From NCBI GenBank assembly GCA_037349315.1, contig JBAIAC010000018.1:4526001-4590000 (forward strand): 64,000 nt of DNA. The letters run 5' to 3'. Below are positions 1-13,397 of the stretch, one piece after another. Position 1 is the stretch's first letter; each line of letters opens with the position of its first letter. This DNA is from Chelydra serpentina. Taxonomy: Eukaryota > Chordata > Testudines > Chelydridae. The translations under genes and the position numbers were made by a program. The notes beneath the pieces are model-generated. The model saw only the letters and a program-made list of their open reading frames with translations, searched no databases and was not told the DNA's origin.

Positions 1-1737
1 TTTTGTGGTTGTGTGACTTTCAGTGACTAAATATTGATTTTCACTTTCCCAACTGATTCCCCACAATTTGCTAGTGGGTATTATGATGTGGATTAGACGG
101 TTGAGAAATTATCAGGCTGCCAGAAAAAAGAGCATTTCCTCATGTTAAAAGAATGAGTTAAAAAACATTTAAAACAAAACAAAAGTCTATACCCATGTAA
201 CAAATACTTACATTTTATTAAAAGATGAAACCAAAATATTTTTAAAATATAATTTATTTTTCACTGCTTAATATTTTTACTTGTTTGAATCTCTCTCAGT
301 TTGGATCATAAAAATACACTACTAGTCAGTTTCAGTTTTGTCTGGAGTCATTTCCTAGTCAATTTCAGTTTTACAGTCTCCTGCCTGGATTGCAAATACT
401 GTTTATTTGTTTCTATTAAAAGCCAAATAAAACCAAAAACCTATTTCTATTGGAATTAAAAACCACAATTAATTGTGATATTTCTAGTGGTCTCAGGGAT
501 AGGAAAGCATGTTCAGCAGACCTACAATATTGCCAGGAAAAAAATGTGTTCCACCTATTTAAAATAATAAAGCCTAATTTAGAAAATACAAGTAGTTAAA
601 GCAGTAATGTTCAATAATGACCAGTATTAGTGCATTATCTAACATTGTAGATAGATAGGTTAGAGTCAATTCACAGCCATCATCACAAGCTAATACCTCT
701 GTACTGCAACTAAGGGGCTGCAATCATTTCATGTACATACCTGTCTCTGAAACATGTATAGCCTGACTATATAAAGTCTTTCCACGCTGTAACTTTGTAT
801 CAAAATTTAAAACTTCAGTGATTTACCATATATTTTTCATAATACTATAATTGAGCCTGGAATTCACTATGTGTGGGGGTGTGCTACTCTGCCTATGCAG
901 AGCCCCACATGGGCACAGGGGTTTGTGCATTTGCAGGGATCTAGTCATAAATTCACTTTGTTAAACAACACCTTATTGCTACTGGTTTTGCATAATTATA
1001 CATTTTATTTTAACTCATTGCTCACCATTACAGAATTAGCAGAGGAGCACCTCCAGGGAGCATGAAATTCATGAGGCCCTCCACCCCACTGAAGTCCTGC
1101 TTTAGCAGCTGCACAAATGAACTTCTATATTACATGTGCCTTTCAGAAGGGGTGTCACATCAGCCCCCTGCTGTTATATGCTAGCCTATGCTGGAGCCTG
1201 GGCTACAAACACAAACTACTAAAACCACATCAAGGTATCAAATTGTGTCTACAGAGAGGCTAAGGGGAATATCCAGTCACATTAATCTCACTTGATTGAA
1301 AAGAGAACGTTTCTCCATCTTGTATACTGGCCCGAGAAGTGTAAACACAGGTGAAGCAAATTCAATTTTTTTAAATCAAGCAACGATGCATGGAATTTTT
1401 TTTTAAAGACACTTATGCAGCTCCATTTGGAGCCATGTAGTATGTAGAATGTAATATGTGTAATCTGCTTGCCTGAATCGCAATCTGTTGTGTTAATAGT
1501 TCAATCAATCACCAAACCAGAGACGTCCTTGTTTGATATCTCAGTCTGTCCTTTATTTATTTACCATAAATATTAAATCTTTTCTGCTGCAGTTGCCATT
1601 CCTTACATGAGACTTCGGCGTTAAAGGTGTCATTGCCGAGGGTCCAATGCCGCAGTCCTTACTCAGACACAACCATCTCTCAGCCTGGTTCTAGATGTTG
1701 TTTCTCTATCTGACTTGATTACAGTTCAGTAAGAGAG
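1..1737. other. AT-rich non-coding DNA
   Basis: No gene is recognisable. The stretch is AT-rich and CpG-poor, with short A/T runs and only very short open frames. It ends at the CR1 fragment that follows. Intergenic or intronic sequence is the simplest reading. Confidence 0.6.
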
Positions 1738-2478
1738 GGAGTCATCTCCCCAAGGCCTGCATGCAGCTAGCCGGAGATGTTAGGAGTAACAAGAAGGGTT
1801 TCTTCAGGTATGTGAGCAACAAGAAGGTGGTCAAGGAAAGTGTGGGCCCCTTACTGAATGAGGGAGGGAACCTAATGACAGAGGATGTGGAGAAAGCTAG
1901 TGTACTCAATGCTTTTTTTGCCTCTGTCTTCACAGACAAGGTCAGCTCCCAGGCGGCTGCACTCCGCAGCACGGTATGGGGAGGAGGTGACCAGCCCTCT
2001 GTGGAGAAAGAAGTAGTTCGGGACTATTTAGAAAAGCTGGACGAACACAAGTCCATGGGGCCGGATGCACTGCATCCGAGGGTGCTAAAGGAGTTGGCCG
2101 ATGTGACTGCAGAGCCATTGGCCATTATCTTTGACAAATCATGGCAATCGGGGGAGGTCCCGGATGACTGGAAAAAAGCTAATGTAGTGCCCATCTTTAA
2201 AAAAGGGAAGAAGGAAGATCCGGGGAACTACAGGCCAGTCAGTCTCACCTCAATCCCTGGAAAAATCATGGAACAGGTCCTCAAGGAATCAATTCTGAAC
2301 CACTTAAAGGAGGGGAAAGTGATCAGGAACACTCAGCATGGATTCACCAAGGGCAAGTCATGCCTGACTAACCTAATTGCCTTCTATGATGAGATAACTG
2401 GCTCTGTGGATGAGCAGGGGGTTGGACTAGATGACCTCCTGAGGTCCCTTCCAGCCCTGAGATTCTATGATTCTATGT
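1738..2478 (+). mobile_element. CR1 LINE fragment, 5'-truncated and internally deleted
   Basis: The open frame at 1761-2489 matches the N-terminal side of a CR1 ORF2 reverse transcriptase. Visible motifs are [43 protein letters not shown] and [19 protein letters not shown], the same order as in the long CR1 at 57.9-61.0 kb. After the residues [11 protein letters not shown] (about 2420) the sequence jumps directly to a CR1 3' UTR (GGACTAGATGACCTCCTGAG), and ends in the family's octamer tail GATTCTATGATTCTATG at 2462-2478. The catalytic palm (the D-containing motif and FADD box) is missing, so the copy is dead. The endonuclease is also absent. The first methionine of the frame is not a real start. 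CR1 copies encode endonuclease and reverse transcriptase used for target-primed retrotransposition. Confidence 0.93.
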
Positions 2479-5049
2479 GGAGAGAGTAATCTATACCCTG
2501 ATTTCTCCCATCCCATGCGTGTGACACTGCCTCTAGAGCACCTTCCTCCTGTGTTTGAGAAACCCATCCTCTCCTCTCCTCCCAGAAGGTTCCAGCAGCA
2601 ACTGCCATGTTATCATAGCTTCAGTGGAGCCAGGACGCTGGGAAGCCAGGTGGAGCAGGGTCACTAGATCTGGTGCAGAAGCCCAGCTCCTTGGATCAAT
2701 GTGGATTTTAGAGGATCCACAAGTTCTGCTGCCAAGAACCTCCCCTTCGCCCCCGTTTTGCTGCCTCATTGCTAGCACTGGAGAATGGAAACACTGACTA
2801 CACAACAGGCACACTACAGCCTCACAAAGCCCTTCCAATGGGTCAGTCAGTATGCACGCACACTCGCTCACCTCCTTAAGGAGTTTGTTCCTGTGTTTTT
2901 GCAGGGTTTCTAATCAATCAAGAGAACTCTTTCCAAATTGAAACCCAACACCAACACTGAAATTGTAATGATGTACTTGTTTTTCTTGCCACTTAATTAG
3001 ACATACTGCTGCTATTTCTAAAACATATTAAAACCGAAAAATAGCCCAAGTCCACCTGATTTCTGAGCTCCCGGGGCTATGCCAGAGGCTCAATTGAAAC
3101 AGGCACATTTATTTTAGTTTTCTGCTTTTTTCTTGTAAAATTAAAATTGATTTCCTGAAGGATCATGTTTGCTGGGAGGAACGGAGCATTCAGTATAATC
3201 AGCAATCAGCATGGTAATGAGCCTGTTTTGTTAGCATTAATTACATTACCGCACCTATATTTTACTAAGTCCTTCTTACAAATCCTACTTGAAGAAACCA
3301 ACAATGCATATCAGCAGGCACTGTGAAATAACACCTTTAAATACGGATTTCTAGGGCTAGCATATACCTCTGGAAATTATGTTGGACATAGTGGATAAAA
3401 TCCTGGAGCCACTGATGTCAATGGGAACTTTGCCATTGACTTTAACACAGCCAGGATTTCACCCAGCCTTTCCAGTGTGAAGGATGAAACACAAGTAAGC
3501 TGTATGCATGTGTAAGCAGTGGAGATAGATATAAGGCTCGGATTCCACAGAGAACCACTCAGGACAGGCCTCTGAACTTGCACAGAATCCCACTTAATTC
3601 AACGAGGCTCCAGGCTGACGTAAGGGTCCACCTGCATAGTTCTTGATGGAGGATTAGGAATATTGTGCATAGTTTTGAGGTGGCCAGTCTTGAGTATAGA
3701 CTTACATGTGCTTGTATAAAATCACATTGAAACTGCTTTGTGGGACCACATCCTGAATGGTTTAAAAATTCATGCATATACCCAAAAAATAATGGTTTCC
3801 TCCTCACGGAAACTTAAATTTACTGGGACATTTCACATATTCATAGCACTGGAAACTGAGTGTAATCACAACTCTGCACATGTGCAATACTGTCATCATC
3901 ATCAACCATGTTCATCCACTCTAAGACAAAGAGCTTGCTCTCCTTTTCTCTCCTGGGCGTGTACGAGAGGGGCATGTGTGCGTGTGTGTTCGGGGGAGGA
4001 GAAGGGAGTGAAAAATCATCCCATCCACCTTCTTTTAAAGATGTCTGCCAAGAGCTGAATCCCTTGCATATTTCAACCATGTATGTAGATGTTCCAAGAA
4101 CATGCTCAGCTCCATCAGAGTGGCACTCCAAGGGCTAGCAACCATCTATCAAACTCGAGGAAAGTAAGTGGACTTGAAAAGATCTAGAGTTCAAATGTAA
4201 TGCCAAGAGCGAGGTGCTAAATAATGAAAAAAGAAATCCTGTACAAGGCCTCACAAGGGGATGCGCCAGAGAGAACTTACGCCAGCGCTGACGGCTGAAA
4301 CCACAAGACTGGCAGCATAATTTCTACGGGGTGTCAGAAAAAGCATTACTACTAAGTGGCACTGCTCCAAATGAAATCTGTATGGGTCAGCTGCAGGTTA
4401 ACCTAACACAACAATAAAAAATTAAAATCGAACAATCACAAAGCCCCCAGGGCACTCAGCAGAAAGAGTGATGGGGGGTTGGTTTCTCATGTGGACAAGA
4501 GGATCCGTGCCAGCCCCGCCCCGCAGCTGGCCTTTTAAACCGTACAGTAAAATGTATCCAAGTGAGAGTGAAACACAGCCCCTCGGAGGGTTCTACCACA
4601 CTGGCTGCCTTCACAATTGTCAGAGATCTTGGATTACATGAGTGAGAGAGGTCTTCTTTTTCCAAAGCACCGTTCACACAAGCACCCTAAAGTTCAGGTG
4701 ATTACCCAATACTTATCGGAATAATGTGAACATCTGACAAGCTCCCACCACTGTCCACTGCTTTCTCAATAGCACTCCACCACACATGTATGGGCCCCTC
4801 CTTGCATACACACCCTCCCCAACAAGCCAGAGTTCCATTTATCTGATTTACGTGACATAGGGAGGCAAGGTCTGCTCTTCCATTTGTGCAGGTTTCCTCT
4901 TCAAAGGGCCACTGTTCAGCCCACACCTCTGCCCCTTCCAGCACCATGGCACCCAGCAGCCAACCAAGTAAGCCTTCCTCACAGAGGCTCTCATTATTCC
5001 TACTATTTTCATATTTAAAAGGACTTTGGAGGCTTTGGCACAATTTATA
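2479..5049. other. Non-coding DNA, no gene recognised
   Basis: Mixed-composition sequence without a supportable exon. Around 3388-3470 and elsewhere it carries a phrase (close to 'ccattgactt' and 'caatggga') that recurs through the window and probably belongs to an old dispersed repeat. 3170-3260 contains several TAAT/ATTA cores close together. The open frames of 60-120 codons here occur on both strands and look like chance. Confidence 0.5.
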
Positions 5050-5477
5050 TCCTAGAACAGGGGTAGGCAACCTATGGCACGCATGACAAAGGCATGATTT
5101 TCAGTGGCACTCTGCTGCCGGCCTGGGGTTCCATCCGCCGGCCCCCTGCCAGGCGGGGTCCCGGCCGCTGGCCCCGCTCAGCCCGCTGCCGACTAGGGGA
5201 CACTGGAAAACTCAGCAAGGAAAAGCAAGGGTGAGGATCACACTAAACTGATCAGATCTGCATTTTAATTTAATTTTAAATGAAGCTTCTTAAACATTTT
5301 TAAAACCTTATTTACTTTACATACAACAATAGTTTAGTTATATAATATAGACTTATAGAGAGAGACCTTCTAAAAAAACATTAAAATATATTACTGGCAC
5401 GCGAAACATTAAATTACAGTGAATAAATGAAGACTTGGCACACCACTTCTGAATGGTTGCCGACCCCTGTCCTAGAA
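5050..5477. mobile_element. Non-autonomous hAT (MITE) with intact TSD
   Basis: The element occupies 5058-5469 (412 bp). It begins CAGGGGTAGGCAACC and ends GGTTGCCGACCCCTG, terminal inverted repeats that match at 14 of 15 positions. It is flanked by a perfect 8-bp target-site duplication, TCCTAGAA, at 5050-5057 and 5470-5477. An 8-bp TSD with CAG...CTG ends defines the hAT superfamily. The TSD fits the nnnTAnnn pattern of the Buster branch. No transposase frame is present. The left third is GC-rich (about 5110-5210); the rest is AT-rich. It must have been mobilised by a transposase encoded elsewhere. Confidence 0.93.
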
Positions 5478-8400
5478 TACATGTCGGTGTTGTACATTTC
5501 TGAGCAAGTGATATCCCTGCAGAAGACCCCTGCAGAAGGACACTACCCAGCTAGGTAAGTGGATCACCTACCTAGCTGTACTACGAGGAGAAGACCTGGT
5601 TAGAAAGAAGGGACAGGGGTGCGCAGCAGGCTACCCCTCTAAAGAGAGGACCTAAGGGAAGCAGGCTGCAGTGTCACAGATGGCCTGCCACTGTAGCAAA
5701 GAAATAGCAGTTGTGGGGAAAGTGGAATGGACCATTAACTTGAACAGTTCTGAATTTTCCAGAAATTCTAGTTCAAGTTTTGGGCAAAGAGTCAATTGTG
5801 TGCAGGGGTTTCTTAATTCATCCAAACGTCTACACTCATACTGAGGGGACCCTCTCAAGAAAATTTCCTATTTAATTTGAAGGCACTCAGATTAACTGCA
5901 GGGAATGTATCTAGAATTAGACAGTCCAGCTGTACAGTGGCCTTGCCATAAGTAGGTTAGTGTCTTTCTTTTCTAGAGATTATAAAGTGAATATAAATTT
6001 GTTCTGAAATGAACTATAAAAGGCATCTCCATCCCAGACAGCAGTTTGTTTGTTTTTCTTTATACATTTTAAGTTTGGGCTATTGATGAATTGCATGAGT
6101 ACAAGAGCACACAGTAGGAGAAAGGGATACACATTTAGATTGGGGTTATGAACCCCAAAATCAATCTCCCCACCAGCAATAGAATCCTGGCAAGGATTTA
6201 GTGTAGTTTAGCCTATTTAAAAATGTCACAAAAATATTTTGGAAGAATTCTTGACAGAGTTGTTTTACAATATATTTATATGTTTAGTGAAAATAAGCTA
6301 TTAAAGTCAAGGGAACATTATAAGTTTGGCGTAGGCACAAACATTTAGATTCTGAACAGTTTTTACAGAGGCATTTAAAAAAATTGATTAAACCAGGAAT
6401 AATTTATTCTTCCACCACCAACTAACATTAAATATACTTTATGGGGTTTTATTTTTTTATTTTCATAATTAACACGTATAGGTGATTTATTTATTTATTT
6501 ATTTGCCATTTACAGGGGTAACCCAGCATTGGGAATGCAAACACAATAGTATTTTGTTAATGAGAGAGAAGCAGGAAGCATAACAGACTAGAGACGACAA
6601 TGAAACTGAATAGTCTGGGGTCTGATCCTGCTCGGATTTAAATCAATGTCACAGACTTCAGTGGGAAGAGGAAAAGGTCACTCATTTTGTTCTCCTTTTG
6701 GAGAGGAAATGGAAGACTACACTAACTGCATCAGCAGTGATTTTTAACATTATTTCTGTTTTCATAGTCTAAATTATAGTAATAAAAATAAGAAAGGCAT
6801 TTTAATTTGGATTCATTTCTTGCCCTTTAAAAAAGTTAACTTCTTGAATTTTCAAGGCTTTTGTCAACACTTCATATATACTAATGCTCCACAAAGTTGG
6901 TTTTTCAGTGGCAGAACGATTCAACGAAAGGACAATTCTAGGCTTACTTAATGATTTCCAGAACTAGATGATATTTATTATACTTTTGTATCCCACCTCT
7001 GCCGCTTTCATCTTGTTGCCATGAAGCGATAGAATATGTCACTTTTTGCTTGTCATTGGGTGCGCTTGGACAAAGCTCAGACAGCGTTTTGTTGGTTAAC
7101 AAAAATAAAAATCCATTTGGCATAAAAATATTTTCCAGAGTGATAGTGAAAGAGCAGTTTTGGTTCTAGAAATATGGGCTAAATCCACTTTGTGCAGGTA
7201 AGTGTACACAGTCCTTTTGATTTCAATATTTTTAGGGTTAAATACACAAAATTTTAAAACTGCCTCCAGCATAACTCTTTTCCTAAGAAGCTGTGCTAAT
7301 TAACTTTGTACATAGCGATGGACTCTCTGTTAAAAAAACAAACAGGAGATTAAATATATGTATTAAATGTAGGTGATGAATGAATGCCTCTGGAGAAGCT
7401 GTTGCAATATATCATGTCCATGTGGATGAACTTGGGATTCTTTTCTTTTTATTTTAGCATCAAATAAAACACAAATTAATGCACACAAGAAGAGTCTGTA
7501 TATTTAAGCTGTAACGCTAAGCAGCACAAGCAAGGAAATTAAAGATTGCTCTGCATGCATCTGTTTTTACGCAAGATAATTTAGGGGTTACTTCTGTTAG
7601 GTTTCAGTTCTCATTATTGTAACAATTACACTCATTAGTGCAATTATTATTATGAGACATGACAACAGAAAACTGGTCTCCATCTGATTAAACAGAATAA
7701 ATACAACAGTAATTAATAAGAATAGTAGGTATGATCTATTATTTTTTGTGTTTACAGAATATCGCCATCATTTATCAGATTATACATTTTAAACAAATTA
7801 TCAGCACTAATCTAAAGTATTTAAGAAAACATTTTCTAATAAGATACTTTTTTTTTTCTTTAGGAAAAATATTTGTGGCTGAAAAGTATCCAAATCAAGT
7901 GCATAACACAGAAGTGTCTCCATACTGCTGACATGCAGTTTTCCACATCCTCATCCAAGACACACTAGCCTGTCAACATAACTCTCAGATGTCATTTATT
8001 ACCATGACACCTCTCATTTAAGATCAAGTTTTCTCCCCCTGCAATTTCCTTTTCTATAATTTGTTAATGTCACACAATTTTCACTTACACGCCAGATCTT
8101 TAAACTTTCCTTCTGTAACATTTGGGTGTGGACTCCTACTACATACTCCTACTACTCTTCCTAAAGGCAATGGGAGTTTTGATTGGGTAAACCCTAGAGG
8201 AGTATGCTCCTAATGTCGTAAAGTCAATATCCATTCTCTGGGCCCTTGAAAGCATTTGAAATCCCGTATTTTAAAAACCAGAACAGGCAGAATGTTAATC
8301 ACATCAGGCCTCAAACATGGTTGTAAACTCAAATGGAAGAAGTTGATCTCCAGAAAACACAAAATACAGTCATAGCTCATTTTTCCTCCTATTTTATTTG

Positions 8401-8759
8401 TTTTAATAGGCAACAGAACATTCCCCTTTCCTTAGAAGCCTGGACAAATCCTTGCAGATCCCTTTCAATTGAAAGAAACATTCAAATGGAATGGTGTGGA
8501 TGCTAATTTATACTGTACAAATAGTCCTTGAAAGGGAAGGGGGAAAAAAGGAATGTTATTTAAAAAAACAACCTGGGACTGAAAGCATTAAGTAGCCTCC
8601 AACTGGCAATTTAATACTGATGTTTTATCTTATGAAGAGGGAAAAAAAGTACACATATTTAGGAAGGGAGAAAAATGTTTAGGACATCTTAATTAATCCA
8701 TTCATGTTTGAAGTCATGGTGAAGGAATGTAAAAGTCTTCAATCTGCATTTCTTGCTAA
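5478..8759. other. AT-rich non-coding DNA
   Basis: Long AT-rich stretch with no recognisable gene or well-preserved transposon. 7240-7730 is dense in TAATTA-type cores such as gctaattaac and gtaattaataag and could be a conserved non-coding element, but that needs an alignment. A short hairpin (cagctaggta / tacctagctg) lies at about 5550-5580. Confidence 0.5.
6485..6504. repeat. (ATTT)n microsatellite
   Basis: Five tandem copies of a 4-bp ATTT unit, seen directly. Confidence 0.9.
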
Positions 8760-8760
8760 C

Positions 8761-8780
8761 ACCCCCCCCCCTTTTTTTTT
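8761..8780. repeat. Poly-C / poly-T run
   Basis: A run of about ten C bases followed by about ten T bases: low-complexity DNA prone to length error in assembly. Confidence 0.85.
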
Positions 8781-11236
8781 AAATGCAACATTTTTATAGA
8801 TGTTCTACACAGTATATTTCCAAAGTACTTAATGTGGCTTTTGCTGCTGGAGGAGCAAAATAGGAGGCTTCTCTTAGGAACTGTAAAAACGTCAGATTTC
8901 TAATGTCAAACAAAATAGCAAACAAATACGTCTCTTTACAGGCAACTTTTTGTTGCTGTCGTTTCACTGTCTGAATACTATACACATATTAAGGGAACCT
9001 ACATAGAGTAGGGACATGTGCTTTCTGAAATGAATGGTTCATTTTATCCTGTGCAGCATCATTTCACAGGACACTATTAATCCAGAGCACCTAAGAAGTG
9101 TTCTGAACAGCATGATGCAAATATAAATTCAGTCACCTTTCAATCACTTCTATGGGTTAATGACATTGAGTAATAGCACATTAGCAAAGCCACTCCAGAC
9201 ACCAGTCAGGCATGCCAAACAGATAATCTGACAATCGTTTCAGATTCATTTTCCATGAACAGAAACACTGTTAGGGCTTTATTAACTAGCAAATCTGCAT
9301 TCAGTGCACTGCAGAGCACAGAGACTTCATTAAAAGTAGAATCTCTCTCATTAAATATAATATATATGGATATTTGGCCTGTTCTATTGCTGTAAAATTA
9401 AAGAAATATATATATGCTCGTGTTCAGTAATGTTGTAGTTTATTTGTACTAATTGCTTCATATACCTAGCGCAGGGCTACAATAAAGACATTAGTTTATA
9501 ACTAAAGGGTGTTTTCATTCAGTGTAATGTTACAGCATCTCAAATAACTCAGGTTAGTCCTTCAAGTTCCCACCTCACAATCTGCCCTCTGATCTCATTC
9601 CACTTCCTTGGGATTCCCTTAAATATTTCCCTGGTGAAACTGGTGTGCTGCCTTCTGATCTTCATGACACTTGTTACATCCTTCCTTTTATAGAGGTTAC
9701 CTGAGCATGTGAAAAGTCAGCGTTACAGGAGCTGTGGCCAGAGATCGTTAGCACAGGACTAACTGTTGAATCACAGCTTTTTATCACCAGCATGTTGATA
9801 ACTGGTGGATGAATACAGAGAAGAATAAAGATTAAAAAAAAACCATTCTTTCGAAATTTTAAATCATAAATTTACTGTAACTCTCTTCATTCCCTTTAAG
9901 TATTTGATTTACAAAAAATACTCTAGTAAATAGTTTTACCTGCAGGAATTTCACAAGATTATTGCAAAAGGTATATAGAAAGCAAATTTCAAATTTATAA
10001 TTGAGAGTATCTTCATTGCAAACTTGATTCTGAGAGTTATTCTGATCCAATCAGGGGACAGAAACAATACCATGTGATCTGTGCGTCAAATCAAAATATT
10101 CACATTTTGAACAGCTGGAATTTGGAGGGATGCCTATTTTCATTTCCTTATATCACTGGCCAGTGGTTCGATTCAGACTTCCTTTCCCATGCTAAATGGA
10201 TTTGGTTCTTTGGCTCTTAGTCCAGTAGTGTTGTTTTGCACTCATTTACTAAACAAAATGAGAACAATTGATAGCTTGGGGGATTTGTCCCTTGCGCCTC
10301 CATTTTGTTGTAAAAGGCTATTCATTGCTGGGATGACTATCTTGATTCTTTGGCAGATCAGCCTTTATGATTGTCTTTTAACCCTCCCCTCCTCCCCCCT
10401 GAAGATACATTATGGATGCCCATCACGATCAGCTAGGGATGATTTCCTTTTACTTTGCATGCATCCAGGGATAATGCCTTGTGCTAGAGTTCCTATTTTT
10501 CACAGATTTTCTTGAATCTTTCTGAGGTGTACTGGGGTCTATTGTCTGATCATAACCTATCTGCTATGTCACATCTGGCAGAATATGCATGACAGAGTTT
10601 ATTAATACTAGTTCTATCTAGATGCCCTTAAGGTAATCCACTTGCAAGAAATTAGAGAGGTAGTCTCTTGTGATCAGGTTGTTCATCTCATTAAACATGA
10701 ATAAGATATTAATTTCTTGGGGCTGTAGTTCCTTCTTTTTTGGTCAGCCACTGTACTCCCTGCATGTCTCATATTGTTCCATATATGCTCACACCTAAGC
10801 GTTTGTGTCAAGATAGCAGATGTATGCTCTGGTACATCTCATGCATGCCTCTGGTTCCGGGTGTGTGTGAAAGTACTTGGTTTATGATATCTGATTTTAA
10901 ATCTTCAGAGATAGGTTCCCATTAAATGTGACCAACCTTGCACATGCAATTTCTTTCTCAGGGCTAGATTGCAAATTTACATTCAGCCCTGAGTAAGGAG
11001 TAGTGCATAGCTGCACCAGCCCAGGAACAGACAAAACAATGAATTATGACTAGGAAAAACAATCACTTGGTTCCCTCCCATTCCAAGTGGAGGACTTACT
11101 TCCTCCTCGATCCACCCTTATTCTGGAGATGGGAAGGGGCAGTAGGTCATCCCTTCCAACCCTTTGTGTGGAGCCACTCCCCCTCCCGCCAGACACCTGG
11201 CCAGGTGCTCTGGTCAATGAGTGTGTGGGTGTGCGT
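8781..11236. other. AT-rich non-coding DNA
   Basis: No exon or well-preserved repeat recognised. Small open frames (for instance 10189-10515 plus) show no domain or motif. AT-rich and CpG-poor throughout. Confidence 0.5.
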
Positions 11237-11374
11237 GGTGCGAATATGGTGACCAGATAGCAAGTGTGAAAAACTGGGACGGGGGTGTAGGGTAATAGGA
11301 GCCTATATAAGAAAAAGACCAAAAATCGGGACTGTCCCTATAAAATCGGGACATCTGGTCACCCTAGGTACAAA
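11237..11374. mobile_element. Short hAT-type MITE (122 bp), same family as 34324-35998
   Basis: The element at 11245-11366 begins TATGGTGACCAGAT and ends ATCTGGTCACCCTA, terminal inverted repeats shared with the large element at 34324-35998. Flanks are GGTGCGAA (11237-11244) and GGTACAAA (11367-11374). These agree at 6 of 8 positions and both differences are G/A transitions, as expected from an ageing 8-bp duplication. The inside keeps the subterminal ATCGGGAC motif in several copies and lacks the GC-rich body of the long relative. It is a deletion derivative without coding capacity. Confidence 0.85.
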
Positions 11375-13397
11375 GCGGAACCAGGATTCCTCCCAAAATC
11401 CTTCCTCTCCCACTTGCTCACAGCAAGGAGTATCACGTGAGTAGTCCTGCTCCCTCCACCGTAGCTGGGCAGTGCTGAACTGGGGAGTAAAAATGGGGCC
11501 TTACTCCCCATTATACCTCTGCATGGCTGACTAATAGCTGTGACAGTCTAAGGGTAGGTGCACACTGCAATCCAAAGTGTGACTGCAGCTCGGTAGACAT
11601 ACCTGCACTAGCATGGCTAAAAATCGCAGCATCGATGTGGTGGCATGGACTTCAGAGCAGGCTAGCAGAGTGAGTAGGTCCCAGAGTGCTTGTAGAGCCC
11701 ACACGGAAACCTGCACTACTGCATCTACACTGCTATTTTTAGATATGGTACCATGGGTGTGTCTGCCCAAGTTGGAATCGCACCTTGGATTACAATATGG
11801 ACATGCTCTAGGTCTCAGCAATACAGTGTTGCCTGCCTGCATATATGTCTGGTCAATCCTAGAATATGATCTACTACATTTCATAATGCACCACGTCTCA
11901 TCCACTGCTTTTTGGAATCTTTTGGAGCCTTACACGGAGATAGGAAAGTATAGTAATACAATAATGGACTTGATTTCCTGTATGGCCTGTTCATTGTATT
12001 GGCCACCTGTTGTAATTTTCCTAGGCAGTAGCACATTCTCACATTGTTCTGATGGAATCTCAATATCCTGTTTCTAGACTTACAACAACTCCTTTATCAT
12101 GTCCTAGGGTGATGACATCTGGGGCACACAGAATCACAGTTAAGTGATAAGTCTTGTAAAAAATTAGAAAAAGACCTTCAGGTCTTCCACAGAAACTGCT
12201 AGACCCACTTACGTGGCCTGAGGGCTTTGTAGGTGTTTTTTGTTTATTATCATGTCAGCGGTTATCTAGTGTACAGGACCAGAGAACTGATCAGCTGTAG
12301 TTTGAACTCAGTTTAATGATTTGCTTCAGGTACTTATTTAAGAGCAGTCATGGTTTCATATCATGGACCATCCTGAATTGCCTCTTCCCTGGCATATCTT
12401 CCCGCTCAGTAAGGACATCATCTATTGTTATATTATTTTTCTACCCTGAGATTCAATGATTAAATGCTGGGTGATTAAATTCCATAATTCTATTTTATTA
12501 TTTTGTATTTTTCATTTTAAGCCTATTTGACATGGACAAACATTGCAACAGAAGGGGTGCCCAATTCTGGTTAATAAGTAGATTATGCACCTGATTCTTC
12601 CCTAATTTATCACTTGTTTTATACTGGGGGAATTCCATTGATTTAGTGAAGTTGTTCCTGATTTGCCAGATCACATACAAGAAGAATCAGGTACTGTATT
12701 TTTAAATGTGCAAAAAAATAAAATAAAATAAAAATTGATAAAACCACCCCCTTATGCCACCCCCAACCTGAACCAAGGTTCAAAACATTTCAGTTACCTT
12801 TCACCATCATTATTATTTCAGTTTTATGTGCCCCTTTTCTTCCCAAGTCCAGCTGGAAACAGAAATGCCAAAATACAATGTGAGAGCCTGTTCTCAGCAT
12901 GTTTCCTGCCTAACAAAAAATAGGAAGTACCAGAAATCTCACAGGGAACCCCATTCTCTGAAGATTTCCAGCCCAGTTTTGCAAACCCAAAGCACTGAGC
13001 TATTTCAGGTAATATTTTTAGGTACTTATCCAAGTTGCTGACCCTCTTTGCGGTTTCCCTGTCACTAATTGTAATCCATGTGTGGTTACACATGCTCAGG
13101 AATCCATTCGTTCCTCCAGTTTTCCTAAACTCTTTCCTCCAGAAAATGGAGAGAGAGCCTTTTGGGCTCCATCCAGATTGCCACACTAACAATTCCCATT
13201 CTGAGCTGGTGGGTCATCTTATTCTTTTTGTCCTCCTGCTCTAGCACTTACTTCTTTTAGAAACCTCTCGGGCTACTGGTTTCGCTGGCAAGTGTTAAAT
13301 ATCCTAGCTTTAACAGCACGACGGGGTAGTTAGCAAAAATACTGCCCCAATTCTGGGATGACAAATACATCCGCTGTTAATGCTTTTTTTTTTTTTT
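11375..13397. other. Non-coding DNA with a possible old MITE copy
   Basis: About 11549-11800 contains gtgcacactgc, gtagacata and catctacactgc, wording typical of an old terminal-repeat element family (compare 28305-28545 and 62163-62456). I could not define its ends. The rest is AT-rich without a recognisable gene. Confidence 0.4.

Noticed and set aside
11613..12077. 154-codon frame as a protein gene
   Set aside because: It begins in an old repeat, has no motif and is opposed by frames of similar size on the minus strand.
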